From NCBI RefSeq assembly GCF_044197065.1, contig NZ_JBIQOI010000003.1, positions 62,001 to 126,000 on the forward strand: a stretch of 64,000 nucleotides of DNA, written 5' to 3'. Origin of the DNA: Kluyvera ascorbata_C (GTDB lineage: Bacteria; Pseudomonadota; Gammaproteobacteria; Enterobacterales; Enterobacteriaceae). Both the position numbers and the translations under genes were made by a program. Positions 43,860 to 53,161 of the stretch are shown piece after piece. Numbering within the stretch: position 1 is the stretch's first letter; each line of letters begins with the position of its first letter. Under the pieces are notes generated by a model that was given only the letters and a program-made list of their open reading frames with translations, had not been told where the DNA came from and made no database searches.

Positions 43860-44312
43860 TCCCGATACCGGGCGCTGGCTGACGTCCACACAGGCCAGCG
43901 CTCCCGTCGGGCAAGCCGCCACGCAGGCGGGGCCGTCTTCACGGTGGCGGCATAAATCGCACTTTATCGCCTGAGGCCGTCGCGCCTGCACGCTGACGTT
44001 CATCGCCCCAAAAGGACACGCCAGCATACAGCTCTTACAGCCGATGCATCGCGCCTGCTCAACCGCAACCACGCCGTTTTCACGCAGGATAGCACCGGTA
44101 GGACACACGTTACTGCACGGGGCATCTTCGCACTGATGGCAAGCCACCGCCGTGGAAAACGCCCCGCCCTTCACCACCCGAATGCGGGGATGAAAAACCT
44201 CACGCGACACGCTCGCGCACGCCTGCTCATCCTGATGCGCCACCACGCAGGCCACTTCACAGGTTCGACAGCCAATGCACTTTAAGGAATCAGCGACAAT
44301 AAACGGGTTCAT
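43851..44312 (-). CDS. ysaA: 4Fe-4S ferredoxin-like electron carrier YsaA
   Basis: This 153-residue protein matches E. coli YsaA (157 aa). It has four Cys clusters of ferredoxin type: CIGCRTCEVAC, CHQCEDAPCSNVC, CIGCKSCMLAC and CDLCRHREDGPACVAAC. These predict up to four [4Fe-4S] centres, as in HycB/NapG-type electron-transfer subunits. The partner enzyme is unknown. The ATG at 44310-44312 gives the K-12 length. Its 3' end overlaps the TpsB-like gene by 9 bp. Confidence 0.9.
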   Translation of the reverse strand: MNPFIVADSLKCIGCRTCEVACVVAHQDEQACASVSREVFHPRIRVVKGGAFSTAVACHQCEDAPCSNVCPTGAILRENGVVAVEQARCIGCKSCMLACPFGAMNVSVQARRPQAIKCDLCRHREDGPACVAACPTGALACVDVSQRPVSGLM

Positions 44313-44440
44313 TCCCCACTCCGATGCGAGAGATAAACCCCAAGAGTGCCAGAGCTGAGGGGCGATATGCTTTGATCCAACGGGGGGAATGGGCATTTTT
44401 TGATAAATGCCCAGGTCAATCTGTCCGGCTGCCAGAAATC

Positions 44441-45256
44441 TCAGCTACGCACGCTAAATCCGAGCTCATTGGAAATAGCCAGCGCGGTTTCACGCAGCGG
44501 CTTCAGGAGATTTTGCTCACCCACCTGCTTGAGTCGGGAGGTCGAAAGCGAAATCGAAATCGCGTACGGCACGCGCCCATGAATATCAAAAACGGGTACC
44601 GCCACGCACGACACGCCAAGCTCGTTTTCTTCGCGATCCATCGCCATTTTGCATTCGCGAATTTTCGCCAGCTCGTCATACATGGCAGGAAGCCCGGTGA
44701 TGGTATTGCAGGTCAATGGGCGAATCTCATCCTGATGATTATCCCAATAATGCTGCACATAATCTTCCTGACCAAAAGCCATGTAGAGCTTACCCATCGC
44801 AGAACAATACAGCGGCATATGCTGACCAATATAGGCGCGAGTGCGCAGCATACCGGTTGTCGGCTCCAGTTTATAAATCAGGATCGCGTGATCGTCTTCG
44901 CGGCTGGAAAAGTTGACCGTTTCTCCGGTCGCGAGGTTCAGCGTTTCCAGATGCGGCGCAGCGACATGGATAATATTGAGGGACGACAGTGCCTTTTGCC
45001 CCACCGAGATAAACTTGGTGGTAAGCCGATAGCTTCCCGCCGCCGGGGCCGGTGTGACGTAACCACAGGACTGAAGTCCCTGTAACAACCGGTGCACGGT
45101 GCTTTTATTCAGCCCCGCTAATTCAGATAGATGCGCCAACGGACACCCATTGGGATAGTTACTCAGGATTTCTATCAGCATCAACCCCCGGAATAGACTC
45201 TGGCTACCCGCAGGCTTCTCCTTATCCGACGCCACATCACTCGCTTTATTGCTCAT
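44441..45256 (-). CDS. yiaJ: IclR-family repressor YiaJ
   Basis: Repressor of the divergent yiaK operon in E. coli and Klebsiella. The 271-residue protein has an N-terminal winged helix-turn-helix (LAHLSELAGLNKSTVHRLLQ, about 40-59) and a C-terminal IclR effector domain with GMLRTRAYIGQHMPLYCSAMG and the conserved GVSCVAVPVFD. E. coli YiaJ has 282 residues; the difference is in the N-terminal tail. Ends a few bases from a hairpin (44393-44415). Confidence 0.93.
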   Translation of the reverse strand: MSNKASDVASDKEKPAGSQSLFRGLMLIEILSNYPNGCPLAHLSELAGLNKSTVHRLLQGLQSCGYVTPAPAAGSYRLTTKFISVGQKALSSLNIIHVAAPHLETLNLATGETVNFSSREDDHAILIYKLEPTTGMLRTRAYIGQHMPLYCSAMGKLYMAFGQEDYVQHYWDNHQDEIRPLTCNTITGLPAMYDELAKIRECKMAMDREENELGVSCVAVPVFDIHGRVPYAISISLSTSRLKQVGEQNLLKPLRETALAISNELGFSVRS

Positions 45257-45558
45257 GCTCCGCTCCTCGTCTCTGTCGCGACCTGATGGTAGCGCAAAGT
45301 GTGTTTCAGTTCACGATCTTGGCAGATAATTTGTAATTGTTTGATTTTATAGCATTTTAGAAATTATGAAACAGATTGCTTTGTTAAAAAACGATCGCTA
45401 TATTTGAAATCAGATTTCGCAATGTGGAATATTGAGATTAACAAACGATCTTTTTGTTGTTTCTTTAGACCATCAGGAACGCAGAAAAGAAGGAACAAAA
45501 CGGCCTTTGAGCCGCGTTCACCGAATGGCTAAAACGCCTGATTTAACGGAGACGATGT
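45257..45558. promoter_or_regulatory. yiaJ-yiaK divergent control region
   Basis: This 302-bp AT-rich region controls the sugar-acid operon. It contains a perfect palindrome GAAATCAGATTTC (45406-45418) and a nearby TGAAACAGATTGCTTTGTTA (45367-45386) that resemble IclR-type operators of the KdgR/YiaJ group. CRP and IHF control is known in E. coli, but I could not place those sites. Confidence 0.5.
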
Positions 45559-46557
45559 ATGTTATTAAGCTTCGCAGACCTTAAAAACGAGTTTACCCGC
45601 GTGCTCTTAGCCCGCGGCGTTGCCGCTGAAACCGCCGATGCCTGCGCCGAAATGTTCGCCAGCACCACCGAATCCGGCGTCTATTCTCACGGCGTAAACC
45701 GTTTTCCTCGCTTCATCCAACAGCTCGAAAATGGCGACATCATTCCGGATGCCCAGCCAAAGCGCATCACCACGCTTGGCGCCATTGAACAGTGGGATGC
45801 CCAACGTTCAATCGGCAACCTGACGGCGAAAAAGATGATGGATCGCGCCATTTCTCTGGCTTCCGATCACGGTATTGGCCTGGTTGCAGTACGCAATGCC
45901 AATCACTGGATGCGCGGCGGCAGCTACGGCTGGCAAGCGGCTGAGAAGGGCTACATTGGTATCTGCTGGACCAACTCCATCGCCGTTATGCCGCCGTGGG
46001 GGGCAAAAGAGTGCCGTATTGGTACCAACCCATTGATTGTGGCGGTGCCGTCAAACCCTATCACCATGATCGACATGTCGATGTCGATGTTCTCTTACGG
46101 CATGCTGGAAGTGAATCGCCTGGCAGGCCGCCAGTTACCGGTAGACGGTGGTTTTGATGATGAAGGCCAGCTCACCAAAGAGCCCGGCGTGATTGAGAAA
46201 AACCGTCGCATCCTGCCAATGGGTTACTGGAAAGGCTCCGGCTTATCTATCGTGCTGGATATGATTGCCACCCTGCTCTCCAATGGCGCCTCGGTTGCGG
46301 AAGTGACTGAAGACAACAGCGATGAGTACGGTATTTCGCAAATCTTCATGGCGATCGAAGTCGATAAGCTCATTGATGGCGCTACCCGGGACGAAAAATT
46401 GCAGCGCATTATGGATTACATCACCACGGCAGAGCGCGCAGATGAAGAGGTGGCTATCCGCCTGCCAGGCCATGAATTTACCCGACTGCTGGCAGAAAAT
46501 CGCCGCAACGGTATCACCGTTGACGACAGCGTATGGGCCAAAATTCAGGCGCTGTAG
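45559..46557 (+). CDS. yiaK: 2,3-diketo-L-gulonate reductase
   Basis: NADH-dependent reductase of the malate/L-lactate dehydrogenase-like family (LDH2) acting on 2,3-diketo-L-gulonate. The 332-residue protein is very close to E. coli YiaK; catalytic His is in TTESGVYSHGVNRFPRF, and NANHWMRGGSYGWQ and the NAD segment MPMGYWKGSGLSI are present. First gene of yiaKLX1X2PQRS, 10 bp before yiaL. Confidence 0.95.
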   Translation: MLLSFADLKNEFTRVLLARGVAAETADACAEMFASTTESGVYSHGVNRFPRFIQQLENGDIIPDAQPKRITTLGAIEQWDAQRSIGNLTAKKMMDRAISLASDHGIGLVAVRNANHWMRGGSYGWQAAEKGYIGICWTNSIAVMPPWGAKECRIGTNPLIVAVPSNPITMIDMSMSMFSYGMLEVNRLAGRQLPVDGGFDDEGQLTKEPGVIEKNRRILPMGYWKGSGLSIVLDMIATLLSNGASVAEVTEDNSDEYGISQIFMAIEVDKLIDGATRDEKLQRIMDYITTAERADEEVAIRLPGHEFTRLLAENRRNGITVDDSVWAKIQAL

Positions 46558-46567
46558 GAGATGAATC

Positions 46568-47035
46568 ATGATATTTGGCCATGTTTCACAACCCAATCCC
46601 TGCCCGTTACCGGCAGCGATTGAAAAAGCGCTCAACTTCTTGCGCACCACCGATTTCCATCAATGCGAACCGGGCGAGATTGAAATAGAAGGTCGGAATA
46701 TTTTTGCTCAGATAATCGATATGACGACCCGGCCCGTAGAGGAAAATTACCCGGAAGTTCACCGCCGCTATCTTGATATTCAATTTTTAGCCTGGGGTGA
46801 AGAAAAAATAGGTATTGCCATCGATACCGGAAATAATGAAATTCGCGAATCATTGCTGGGACAACGAGACATTATTTTTTATCACCACAGTGAAAATGAA
46901 TCGTTTATCGAAATGGTTCCTGGCAGCTATGCCATGTTTTTCCCGCAGGACGTTCACCGTCCAGGATGCAATAAAACAAAAACAACGCCAATTAGGAAGA
47001 TTGTCGTAAAAGTGGCGCTGGCTGTATTGAATTAA
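46568..47035 (+). CDS. yiaL: YhcH/YjgK/YiaL family protein
   Basis: This is a 155-residue cupin-fold protein of the DUF386 (YhcH/YjgK/YiaL) family, thought to act as a sugar isomerase or mutarotase-like accessory enzyme. The motif HRRYLDIQFLAWGEE (about 61-75) and the metal-ligand region MFFPQDVHRPG (about 121-131) are present. Second gene of the operon; matches E. coli YiaL in length. The catalytic step in this pathway is not defined. Confidence 0.92.
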   Translation: MIFGHVSQPNPCPLPAAIEKALNFLRTTDFHQCEPGEIEIEGRNIFAQIIDMTTRPVEENYPEVHRRYLDIQFLAWGEEKIGIAIDTGNNEIRESLLGQRDIIFYHHSENESFIEMVPGSYAMFFPQDVHRPGCNKTKTTPIRKIVVKVALAVLN

Positions 47036-47060
47036 CAAGATATATTGTCAGGAGTAGCAA

Positions 47061-47996
47061 ATGAAAACGAATAATACCGGTTATATTATCGGTGCGTATC
47101 CGTGTGCGCCCTCATTCCACCAACAAGGGGAGCAGCAGGAGAAGGAATTCTGGCGATTGCTTGCTGATACGCCCAATATTCGGGGCATTGAACAACCGTG
47201 TCTCGAACATCTTCACCCTTACGGCGACGAGTGGCTATTCCGCCATACGCCTACTGAGTGGCAGATTGTCGTTACTGCCGTCATGGAGACAATGCGCCGT
47301 CGTGGCGGCGGCAACGGTGATTTTGGCCTAGCCTCTGCGGATGAACCACAGCGTCTGGCGTGCGTGGACTACTATCGCCATCTGCTGAACAAAATTAACC
47401 GTATTAATACGTCGCACCCTGGCAAAATTATCGCCCTCGAACTCCAGGCGGCGCCGCAGGCGGGCAATACCAGCGTGGCGCAAGCCACTGAAGCGTTTGC
47501 TCGCTCAATCAAAGAGATCGCCGCCTGGGACTGGTCATGCAATCTGGTGCTGGAACACTGTGATGCCATGACCCAAAACGCACCGCGTAAGGGATTTTTA
47601 CCGCTCGACTCCGTACTGGACACGTTGTCGGGATACGATATCAGCGTCTGCATCAACTGGGCGCGTTCCGCCATTGAAGGCCGTAATACGGCGCTACCGC
47701 TGGCCCATACGCTGGCCGCCCAGCGGGCGGGTAAACTCGGTGCGCTCATGTTTTCGGGCACCACGGAGCAAGGCCCTTACGGCGAATGGCAGGATCTTCA
47801 CGCCCCGTTTGCGCCGTTCTGTCCCGAGAGTTTATTAACCGCCGAGCGCGCCCATGAATTATTTCAGGCCGCACCATCCTCCACCTTACAATTTTCCGGC
47901 ATTAAATTATTAGAAATTGATGCACAGGCAGATGTGCAGCATCGCATAGATATTTTGCGCGATGGCATTCGTGTTTTAAATAAAGCAGCTCATTAA
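47061..47996 (+). CDS. yiaX1: DUF4862 family protein, operon gene X1
   Basis: This 311-residue protein corresponds to the DUF4862 family and by position to X1 in the Klebsiella yiaKLX1X2PQRS operon; K-12 lacks it. It starts with GYIIGAYPCAPSFHQQGEQQ; charged motifs such as LVLEHCDAMT (with Glu, His and Asp) and CINWARSAIEGRNTA resemble a TIM-barrel sugar isomerase/epimerase site, but this is inference. Being between yiaL and the permease gene it is probably involved in sugar-acid conversion. The reaction is not established. Confidence 0.8.
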   Translation: MKTNNTGYIIGAYPCAPSFHQQGEQQEKEFWRLLADTPNIRGIEQPCLEHLHPYGDEWLFRHTPTEWQIVVTAVMETMRRRGGGNGDFGLASADEPQRLACVDYYRHLLNKINRINTSHPGKIIALELQAAPQAGNTSVAQATEAFARSIKEIAAWDWSCNLVLEHCDAMTQNAPRKGFLPLDSVLDTLSGYDISVCINWARSAIEGRNTALPLAHTLAAQRAGKLGALMFSGTTEQGPYGEWQDLHAPFAPFCPESLLTAERAHELFQAAPSSTLQFSGIKLLEIDAQADVQHRIDILRDGIRVLNKAAH

Positions 47997-48037
47997 AGAA
48001 TAAAAACATCCTTTATTATTTAACAGAGAATATAAAC

Positions 48038-49366
48038 ATGAACACTTCCTCTCTATTATCTACACCTGTGGAAATACCACGCCAGCGCTGGTTGAGAATC
48101 ATCCCACCGATTCTGATTGCTTGTATCATTTCTTATATGGACCGGGTAAATATTGCTTTTGCCATGCCGGGTGGAATGGATGCCGAACTGGGTATTTCCG
48201 CCACCATGGCGGGCCTTGCGGGCGGTATTTTCTTTATTGGTTATATGTTCCTGCAGGTTCCTGGCGGGAAAATTGCTGTGCATGGCAGCGGTAAAAAATT
48301 CATCGGCTGGTCGCTGGTCGCCTGGGCCGTCATTTCCGTGCTTACTGGTTTGATTACCAACCAATGGCAACTGTTAGTGCTGCGTTTCTTACTGGGCGTC
48401 GCTGAAGGCGGGATGCTGCCGGTGGTACTGACGATGATCTGTAACTGGTTCCCTGACGCAGAGCGTGGCCGCGCTAACGCGATAGTTATCATGTTTGTGC
48501 CGATTGCCGGGATCATCACCGCACCTCTCTCCGGCTGGCTCATTACCGCTCTCGACTGGCGCTGGCTGTTTATTCTTGAAGGTATGTTGTCCATTGTCGT
48601 GCTGGTGCTGTGGTCGCTGACCGTTTACGACCGCCCGCAGGAGGCGCGCTGGATTAGTGACGCGGAGAAAAACTGGCTCGTCGAAACGCTAAAAGCCGAA
48701 CAGCTGGCGATTGCCGGAAAAGAGGTGCGCAACGCCTCGCTCAAAGCCGTGTTGTCCGACAAAATCATGTGGCAACTGATCGCGCTGAACTTCTTCTATC
48801 AAACCGGGATTTACGGCTACACCCTGTGGCTGCCAACCATTCTGAAAGAGCTGACGCATTCCAGTATGGGCCAGGTCGGCATGCTCGCCATTCTGCCCTA
48901 CGTTGGGGCGATTGCCGGAATGTTCCTCTTCTCCTGGCTCTCAGACAAAACGGGCAAGCGTAAGGTCTTTGTCTGCCTGCCACTCGCCGGGTTTGCCCTG
49001 TGCATGTTCCTGTCGGTGGCGTTGAAAGACAACGTCTGGCTCGCCTACACCGCGCTGGTTGGCTGTGGCTTCTTCCTGCAATCCGCCGCAGGCGTGTTCT
49101 GGACCATTCCAGCCAAGCTGTTTAGCGCTGAAATGGCGGGCGGCGCGCGCGGCGTTATCAATGCCCTTGGCAACCTGGGCGGCTTCTGCGGCCCCTACGC
49201 CGTCGGCGTCTTAATCACCCTCTACAGCAAAGATGCTGGCGTGTATTGCCTCGCTATCTCTCTGGCACTGGCGGCGTTCATGGCGCTACTGCTCCCGGCG
49301 AAATGCGATCTCGCCTCCGGCGCATCCACCGATCCCCACGTTCCTGCTCGTAAACGTATCGCGTAG
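48038..49366 (+). CDS. yiaX2: MFS sugar-acid permease, operon gene X2
   Basis: This 442-residue inner-membrane transporter of the anion:cation symporter (ACS) branch has 12 helices. N-terminal MDRVNIAFA (about 31-39) and GWSLVAWAVISVLTG are family signatures. In Klebsiella the orthologue X2 replaces the K-12 TRAP transporter YiaMNO and supports aerobic L-ascorbate use, so uptake of ascorbate or diketogulonate is likely. The final residues are hydrophilic. Confidence 0.85.
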   Translation: MNTSSLLSTPVEIPRQRWLRIIPPILIACIISYMDRVNIAFAMPGGMDAELGISATMAGLAGGIFFIGYMFLQVPGGKIAVHGSGKKFIGWSLVAWAVISVLTGLITNQWQLLVLRFLLGVAEGGMLPVVLTMICNWFPDAERGRANAIVIMFVPIAGIITAPLSGWLITALDWRWLFILEGMLSIVVLVLWSLTVYDRPQEARWISDAEKNWLVETLKAEQLAIAGKEVRNASLKAVLSDKIMWQLIALNFFYQTGIYGYTLWLPTILKELTHSSMGQVGMLAILPYVGAIAGMFLFSWLSDKTGKRKVFVCLPLAGFALCMFLSVALKDNVWLAYTALVGCGFFLQSAAGVFWTIPAKLFSAEMAGGARGVINALGNLGGFCGPYAVGVLITLYSKDAGVYCLAISLALAAFMALLLPAKCDLASGASTDPHVPARKRIA

Positions 49367-49376
49367 AGGTATCCCC

Positions 49377-49402
49377 AGCCCGATAGCCACGGCTATCGGG
49401 CT
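49377..49402 (+). promoter_or_regulatory. Intercistronic hairpin X2-lyxK
   Basis: AGCCCGATAGCC and GGCTATCGGGCT form a perfect 12-bp stem with a 2-nt loop and no T-run. It probably separates message stability of the transport and kinase halves of the operon. Confidence 0.6.
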
Positions 49403-49449
49403 GAAGAGAAAGCGTATTCCGGCACCCCCGGCAAAACAGAGATAAAGAG

Positions 49450-50955
49450 ATGAGTGAAAAAGAGACCTTCTGGTTGGGTATCGATTGTGGCGGTACTTAT
49501 CTGAAAGCCGGTTTGTACAACAGCCAGGGTAAAGAACACTGTATTGAACGTCAGGCGCTACACACGCTTAGCCCACTCCCTGGCTATGCTGAGCGCGATA
49601 TGACGCAACTGTGGGATGTCTGCGCCAGCACCATCGCACGGTTACTGCAGCGCAATCATATTCAGGGAAGCCAGATCAACGGGGTGGGCATCTCGGCGCA
49701 GGGCAAAGGGCTATTCTTGCTGGATAAGCAGGACAGGCCGCTGGGCCACGCCATCCTCTCGTCCGATCGTCGGGCGATGGCCATCGTCCAGCGCTGGCAA
49801 CAGGATGGCATCCCCGAAAAGCTCTACCCGCTCACCCGCCAGACGCTATGGACCGGGCATCCCGCCTCGCTACTCCGCTGGCTGAAAGAAAATTCGCCCC
49901 AGCGTTACGCCCAGATTGGCTGCGTGATGATGGGCCACGACTATCTGCGCTGGTGCCTCACCGGCGTCAAAAGTTGCGAAGAAAGCAACATCTCCGAATC
50001 CAATCTCTACAACATGAACGACGGGCGCTATGACCCTCAGCTCACACATTGGCTGGGGATTAGCGACATTAACGCCGCGCTACCGCCGATTGTGGGCTCA
50101 GCTGAAATTTGCGGGGAAATCACACCTCAGGCAGCCGCCATCACCGGTCTGGCAGCGGGTACGCCCGTTGTCGGCGGACTGTTTGATGTGGTTTCCACCG
50201 CACTCTGCGCAGGATTGAAAGACGAGCAGACGCTCAATGCCGTTATGGGCACCTGGGCGGTCACCAGCGGGATTACGCACGGCCTGAAAAGCCACGAAAA
50301 ACACCCCTACGTCTACGGCCGCTATGTCCAGCATGACGAATTTATCGTCCACGAAGCGAGCCCTACCTCTTCCGGCAATCTGGAGTGGCTCACCTCACAG
50401 TGGGGCGATATCTCTTTTAACGAAATTAATCAGGCCGTTGCCAGCCTGCCGAAAGCCAGCAGCAGCGTGTTCTTTCTGCCGTTTTTGTATGGCAGCAATG
50501 CCGGGCTGGAGATGACCAGCGGTTTTTACGGCATGCAGGCGCTGCATACCCGGGCCCATCTTTTACAAGCGGTGTACGAAGGCGTGGTCTTTTGCCACAT
50601 GACGCACCTCAACCGTATGCGAGAACGTTTCACCGATGTCCACACGCTGCGCGTGACGGGCGGCCCAGCGCACTCTGAGGTCTGGATGCAAATGCTGGCG
50701 GACGTCAGCGGCCTGACCGTCGAGCTGCCGCAGGTCGAAGAGACCGGCTGCTTTGGCGCCGCCCTCGCCGCCCTCGTCGGCACCGGCATCTACCCCGATT
50801 TCCACACGGCACAACGCGCGCTGACTCACGATATCCGCGTGATAACACCAGACCCGCAGGCGCATGCCGCCTACCAGCGCAAATACCGTGGCTACCAATT
50901 ACTGATTGAATCACTTCAAGGCTTCCATAGCCGAATTAAGGAGTACTCCGCATGA
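49450..50955 (+). CDS. lyxK: L-xylulose/3-keto-L-gulonate kinase
   Basis: FGGY-family kinase phosphorylating 3-keto-L-gulonate (and L-xylulose). The 501-residue protein (498 in K-12) has phosphate-1 motif LGIDCGGTYLKAGLY (8-22), the catalytic-Asp region LGHAILSSDRRAM and the adenosine motif LRVTGGPAHSEVW. Start overlaps nothing; its stop overlaps sgbH by 4 bp (ATGA), so they are coupled. Also called yiaP. Confidence 0.95.
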   Translation: MSEKETFWLGIDCGGTYLKAGLYNSQGKEHCIERQALHTLSPLPGYAERDMTQLWDVCASTIARLLQRNHIQGSQINGVGISAQGKGLFLLDKQDRPLGHAILSSDRRAMAIVQRWQQDGIPEKLYPLTRQTLWTGHPASLLRWLKENSPQRYAQIGCVMMGHDYLRWCLTGVKSCEESNISESNLYNMNDGRYDPQLTHWLGISDINAALPPIVGSAEICGEITPQAAAITGLAAGTPVVGGLFDVVSTALCAGLKDEQTLNAVMGTWAVTSGITHGLKSHEKHPYVYGRYVQHDEFIVHEASPTSSGNLEWLTSQWGDISFNEINQAVASLPKASSSVFFLPFLYGSNAGLEMTSGFYGMQALHTRAHLLQAVYEGVVFCHMTHLNRMRERFTDVHTLRVTGGPAHSEVWMQMLADVSGLTVELPQVEETGCFGAALAALVGTGIYPDFHTAQRALTHDIRVITPDPQAHAAYQRKYRGYQLLIESLQGFHSRIKEYSA

Positions 50956-51608
50956 ATCGCCCACTATTGCAGCTCGCCCTCGACCACAGCACGCTTCAGG
51001 CCGCTCAGAAAGATGTCGCCCTGCTGTGCGACCACGTTGATATCGTCGAAGCAGGTACCATTCTGTGCCTGAATGAAGGGCTTCATGCCGTTCGCGCGCT
51101 GCGCCAGCAGTGTCCGGATAAAATTATCGTCGCCGACTGGAAGGTTGCCGACGCCGGAGAAACGCTGGCGCAGCAAGCCTTTGGCGCTGGCGCGAACTGG
51201 ATGACCATCATCTGCGCCGCGCCGCTCGCCACGGTGGAAAAAGGCCACGCCGTCGCCCAGCAGCTAGGGGCCGAAATTCAGATGGAGCTCTTCGGCAACT
51301 GGACGTTTGATGACGCCAGAGCCTGGCGCCGCATCGGCGTTCGCCAGGCGATTTACCACCGCGGACGTGACGCACAGGCCTGCGGTCAGCAGTGGGGAGA
51401 GGCCGACCTAGCCCGCATGAAAACGCTCTCCGACATTGGCCTTGAACTCTCCATTACCGGTGGCATCACTCCCGCCGATTTACCGCTCTTCAAAGAGATC
51501 AACGTGAAGGCATTCATTGCCGGACGCGCACTCGCGGGAGCGGCCGACCCTGTTCAGGTCGCCCGAGAGTTTCATGGGCAGATCGATGCTATCTGGGGAG
51601 GTCAATAA
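50952..51608 (+). CDS. sgbH: 3-keto-L-gulonate-6-phosphate decarboxylase
   Basis: Decarboxylates 3-keto-L-gulonate-6-phosphate to L-xylulose-5-phosphate. The 218-residue TIM-barrel protein of the OMP decarboxylase suprafamily has Asp in LALDHSTLQA, EAGTILCLNEG (Glu33), the metal/catalytic DWKVADAGE (Asp62-Lys64) and AIYHRGRDAQA (His136-Arg139). It overlaps lyxK by 4 bp and sgbU by 1 bp. Paralogue of UlaD. Confidence 0.95.
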   Translation: MNRPLLQLALDHSTLQAAQKDVALLCDHVDIVEAGTILCLNEGLHAVRALRQQCPDKIIVADWKVADAGETLAQQAFGAGANWMTIICAAPLATVEKGHAVAQQLGAEIQMELFGNWTFDDARAWRRIGVRQAIYHRGRDAQACGQQWGEADLARMKTLSDIGLELSITGGITPADLPLFKEINVKAFIAGRALAGAADPVQVAREFHGQIDAIWGGQ

Positions 51609-52468
51609 TGCGCACGCATCCGTTAGGCATTTATGAAAAAGCGCTGGCTAAAGACCTGAGCTGGCCGGAACGCCTGGTACTGGCAAAAAGCTGCGGCTTC
51701 GACTTTGTGGAAATGTCCGTGGACGAAACCGACGAGCGTTTATCGCGCCTCGAGTGGAGCACCACGCAGCGCGCCTCGCTGGTAGAAGCGATACTGGAAA
51801 CCGGGGTTTCGATCCCGTCCATGTGCCTGTCGGCGCATCGTCGCTTTCCTTTCGGCAGCCGTGATGAGCAGGTCCGCGATCGCGCCCGCGAAATTATGCA
51901 GAAAGCCATCAGACTCGCCCGCGACCTCGGTATTCGCACCATCCAGCTTGCGGGCTACGACGTCTATTACGAAGAGCATGACGAGGGCACGCAGCAGCGC
52001 TTTGCCGAAGGCCTTGCCTGGGCCGTTGAGCAGGCCGCCGCCTCCCAGGTGATGCTGGCCGTCGAGATCATGGATACCGCCTTTATGAACTCCATCAGCA
52101 AATGGAAAAAGTGGGATGAACTGCTCGCCTCACCGTGGTTCAGCGTCTATCCCGATGTCGGCAACCTGAGCGCCTGGGGCAACGATGTGCCAGCAGAGTT
52201 AGCGCTGGGCATCGATCGCATCGCCGCCATTCACCTGAAAGACACGCTAGCCGTCACCAAAGAGTGTCCGGGGCAGTTCCGTGACGTGCCGTTCGGCGAA
52301 GGCTGCGTCGATTTCGTCGGCATCTTTAACGAACTGAAAAAACTGAACTATCGCGGCGCATTTCTCATTGAGATGTGGACCGAGAAATCCAAAGAACCGG
52401 TGCTGGAGATTATCCAGGCTCGCCGTTGGATTGAAGCCCGTATGCAGGAAGGAGGATTCGTATGTTAG
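51608..52468 (+). CDS. sgbU: L-xylulose-5-phosphate 3-epimerase
   Basis: Converts L-xylulose-5-phosphate to L-ribulose-5-phosphate. The 286-residue TIM-barrel (AP-endonuclease-2-like fold) protein contains CLSAHRRFPFGSRD, the metal Glu in AVEIMDTAFMNS, DVGNLSAWGND, HLKDT and FLIEMWTE. K-12 SgbU and UlaE are homologous. It overlaps sgbE by 7 bp. Confidence 0.94.
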   Translation: MRTHPLGIYEKALAKDLSWPERLVLAKSCGFDFVEMSVDETDERLSRLEWSTTQRASLVEAILETGVSIPSMCLSAHRRFPFGSRDEQVRDRAREIMQKAIRLARDLGIRTIQLAGYDVYYEEHDEGTQQRFAEGLAWAVEQAAASQVMLAVEIMDTAFMNSISKWKKWDELLASPWFSVYPDVGNLSAWGNDVPAELALGIDRIAAIHLKDTLAVTKECPGQFRDVPFGEGCVDFVGIFNELKKLNYRGAFLIEMWTEKSKEPVLEIIQARRWIEARMQEGGFVC

Positions 52469-53157
52469 AACAACTCAAAGCCGAGGTGCTGGCGGCAAAC
52501 CTGGCGCTCCCGACCCATAAACTGGTGACGTTTACCTGGGGCAACGTCAGCGCCGTCGACAGCGAACGCGGCCTGATGGTGATTAAACCTTCCGGCGTGG
52601 AGTATGACGTGATGCAGGCGGAAGATATGGTGGTGGTCGATATCGCGACCGGGCGCGTTATCGAAGGCAAGAAGAAACCATCATCCGATACGCCTACGCA
52701 TCTGGCGCTGTACCGCCGCTACCCTGAGATTGGCGGCATCGTGCATACCCATTCTCGCCACGCCACCATCTGGTCACAGGCGGGGCTGGATCTCCCGGCA
52801 TGGGGAACGACGCACGCGGACTATTTCTACGGTGCGATTCCCTGTACCCGGCTGATGACGCGTGACGAAATTAACGGTGAATATGAATACCAGACCGGTG
52901 AAGTCATCATTGAGACGTTTGAAAAGCGCGACCTCAACCCGATGCAGCTTCCCGCCGTGCTGGTGCATTCTCATGGCCCTTTTGCCTGGGGTAAAGATGC
53001 CGCCGATGCCGTCCACAACGCGGTGGTGCTGGAAGAGTGCGCCTACATGGGGCTGTTCTCGCGCCAATTAACGCCGCAGTTACCCGACATGCAGCCCGAG
53101 CTGTTGGATAAACACTATCTGCGCAAGCACGGCACCAAAGCCTACTACGGCCAGTAG
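52462..53157 (+). CDS. sgbE: L-ribulose-5-phosphate 4-epimerase
   Basis: Class II aldolase-like zinc enzyme producing D-xylulose-5-phosphate for the pentose phosphate pathway. The 231-residue protein has the zinc ligands in VHTHSRHATIW (His95 and His97 region) and VLVHSHGPFAWG (His171), plus GNVSAVD and KPSGVEYD for phosphate binding. Last gene of the operon; paralogue of AraD and UlaF. Confidence 0.95.
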   Translation: MLEQLKAEVLAANLALPTHKLVTFTWGNVSAVDSERGLMVIKPSGVEYDVMQAEDMVVVDIATGRVIEGKKKPSSDTPTHLALYRRYPEIGGIVHTHSRHATIWSQAGLDLPAWGTTHADYFYGAIPCTRLMTRDEINGEYEYQTGEVIIETFEKRDLNPMQLPAVLVHSHGPFAWGKDAADAVHNAVVLEECAYMGLFSRQLTPQLPDMQPELLDKHYLRKHGTKAYYGQ

Positions 53158-53161
53158 TCGA

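Noticed and set aside
44393..44415. GGGCATTT / AAATGCCC hairpin as terminator of yiaJ
   Set aside because: The stem is good but there is no T-run on the minus strand, so it was not called as a terminator.
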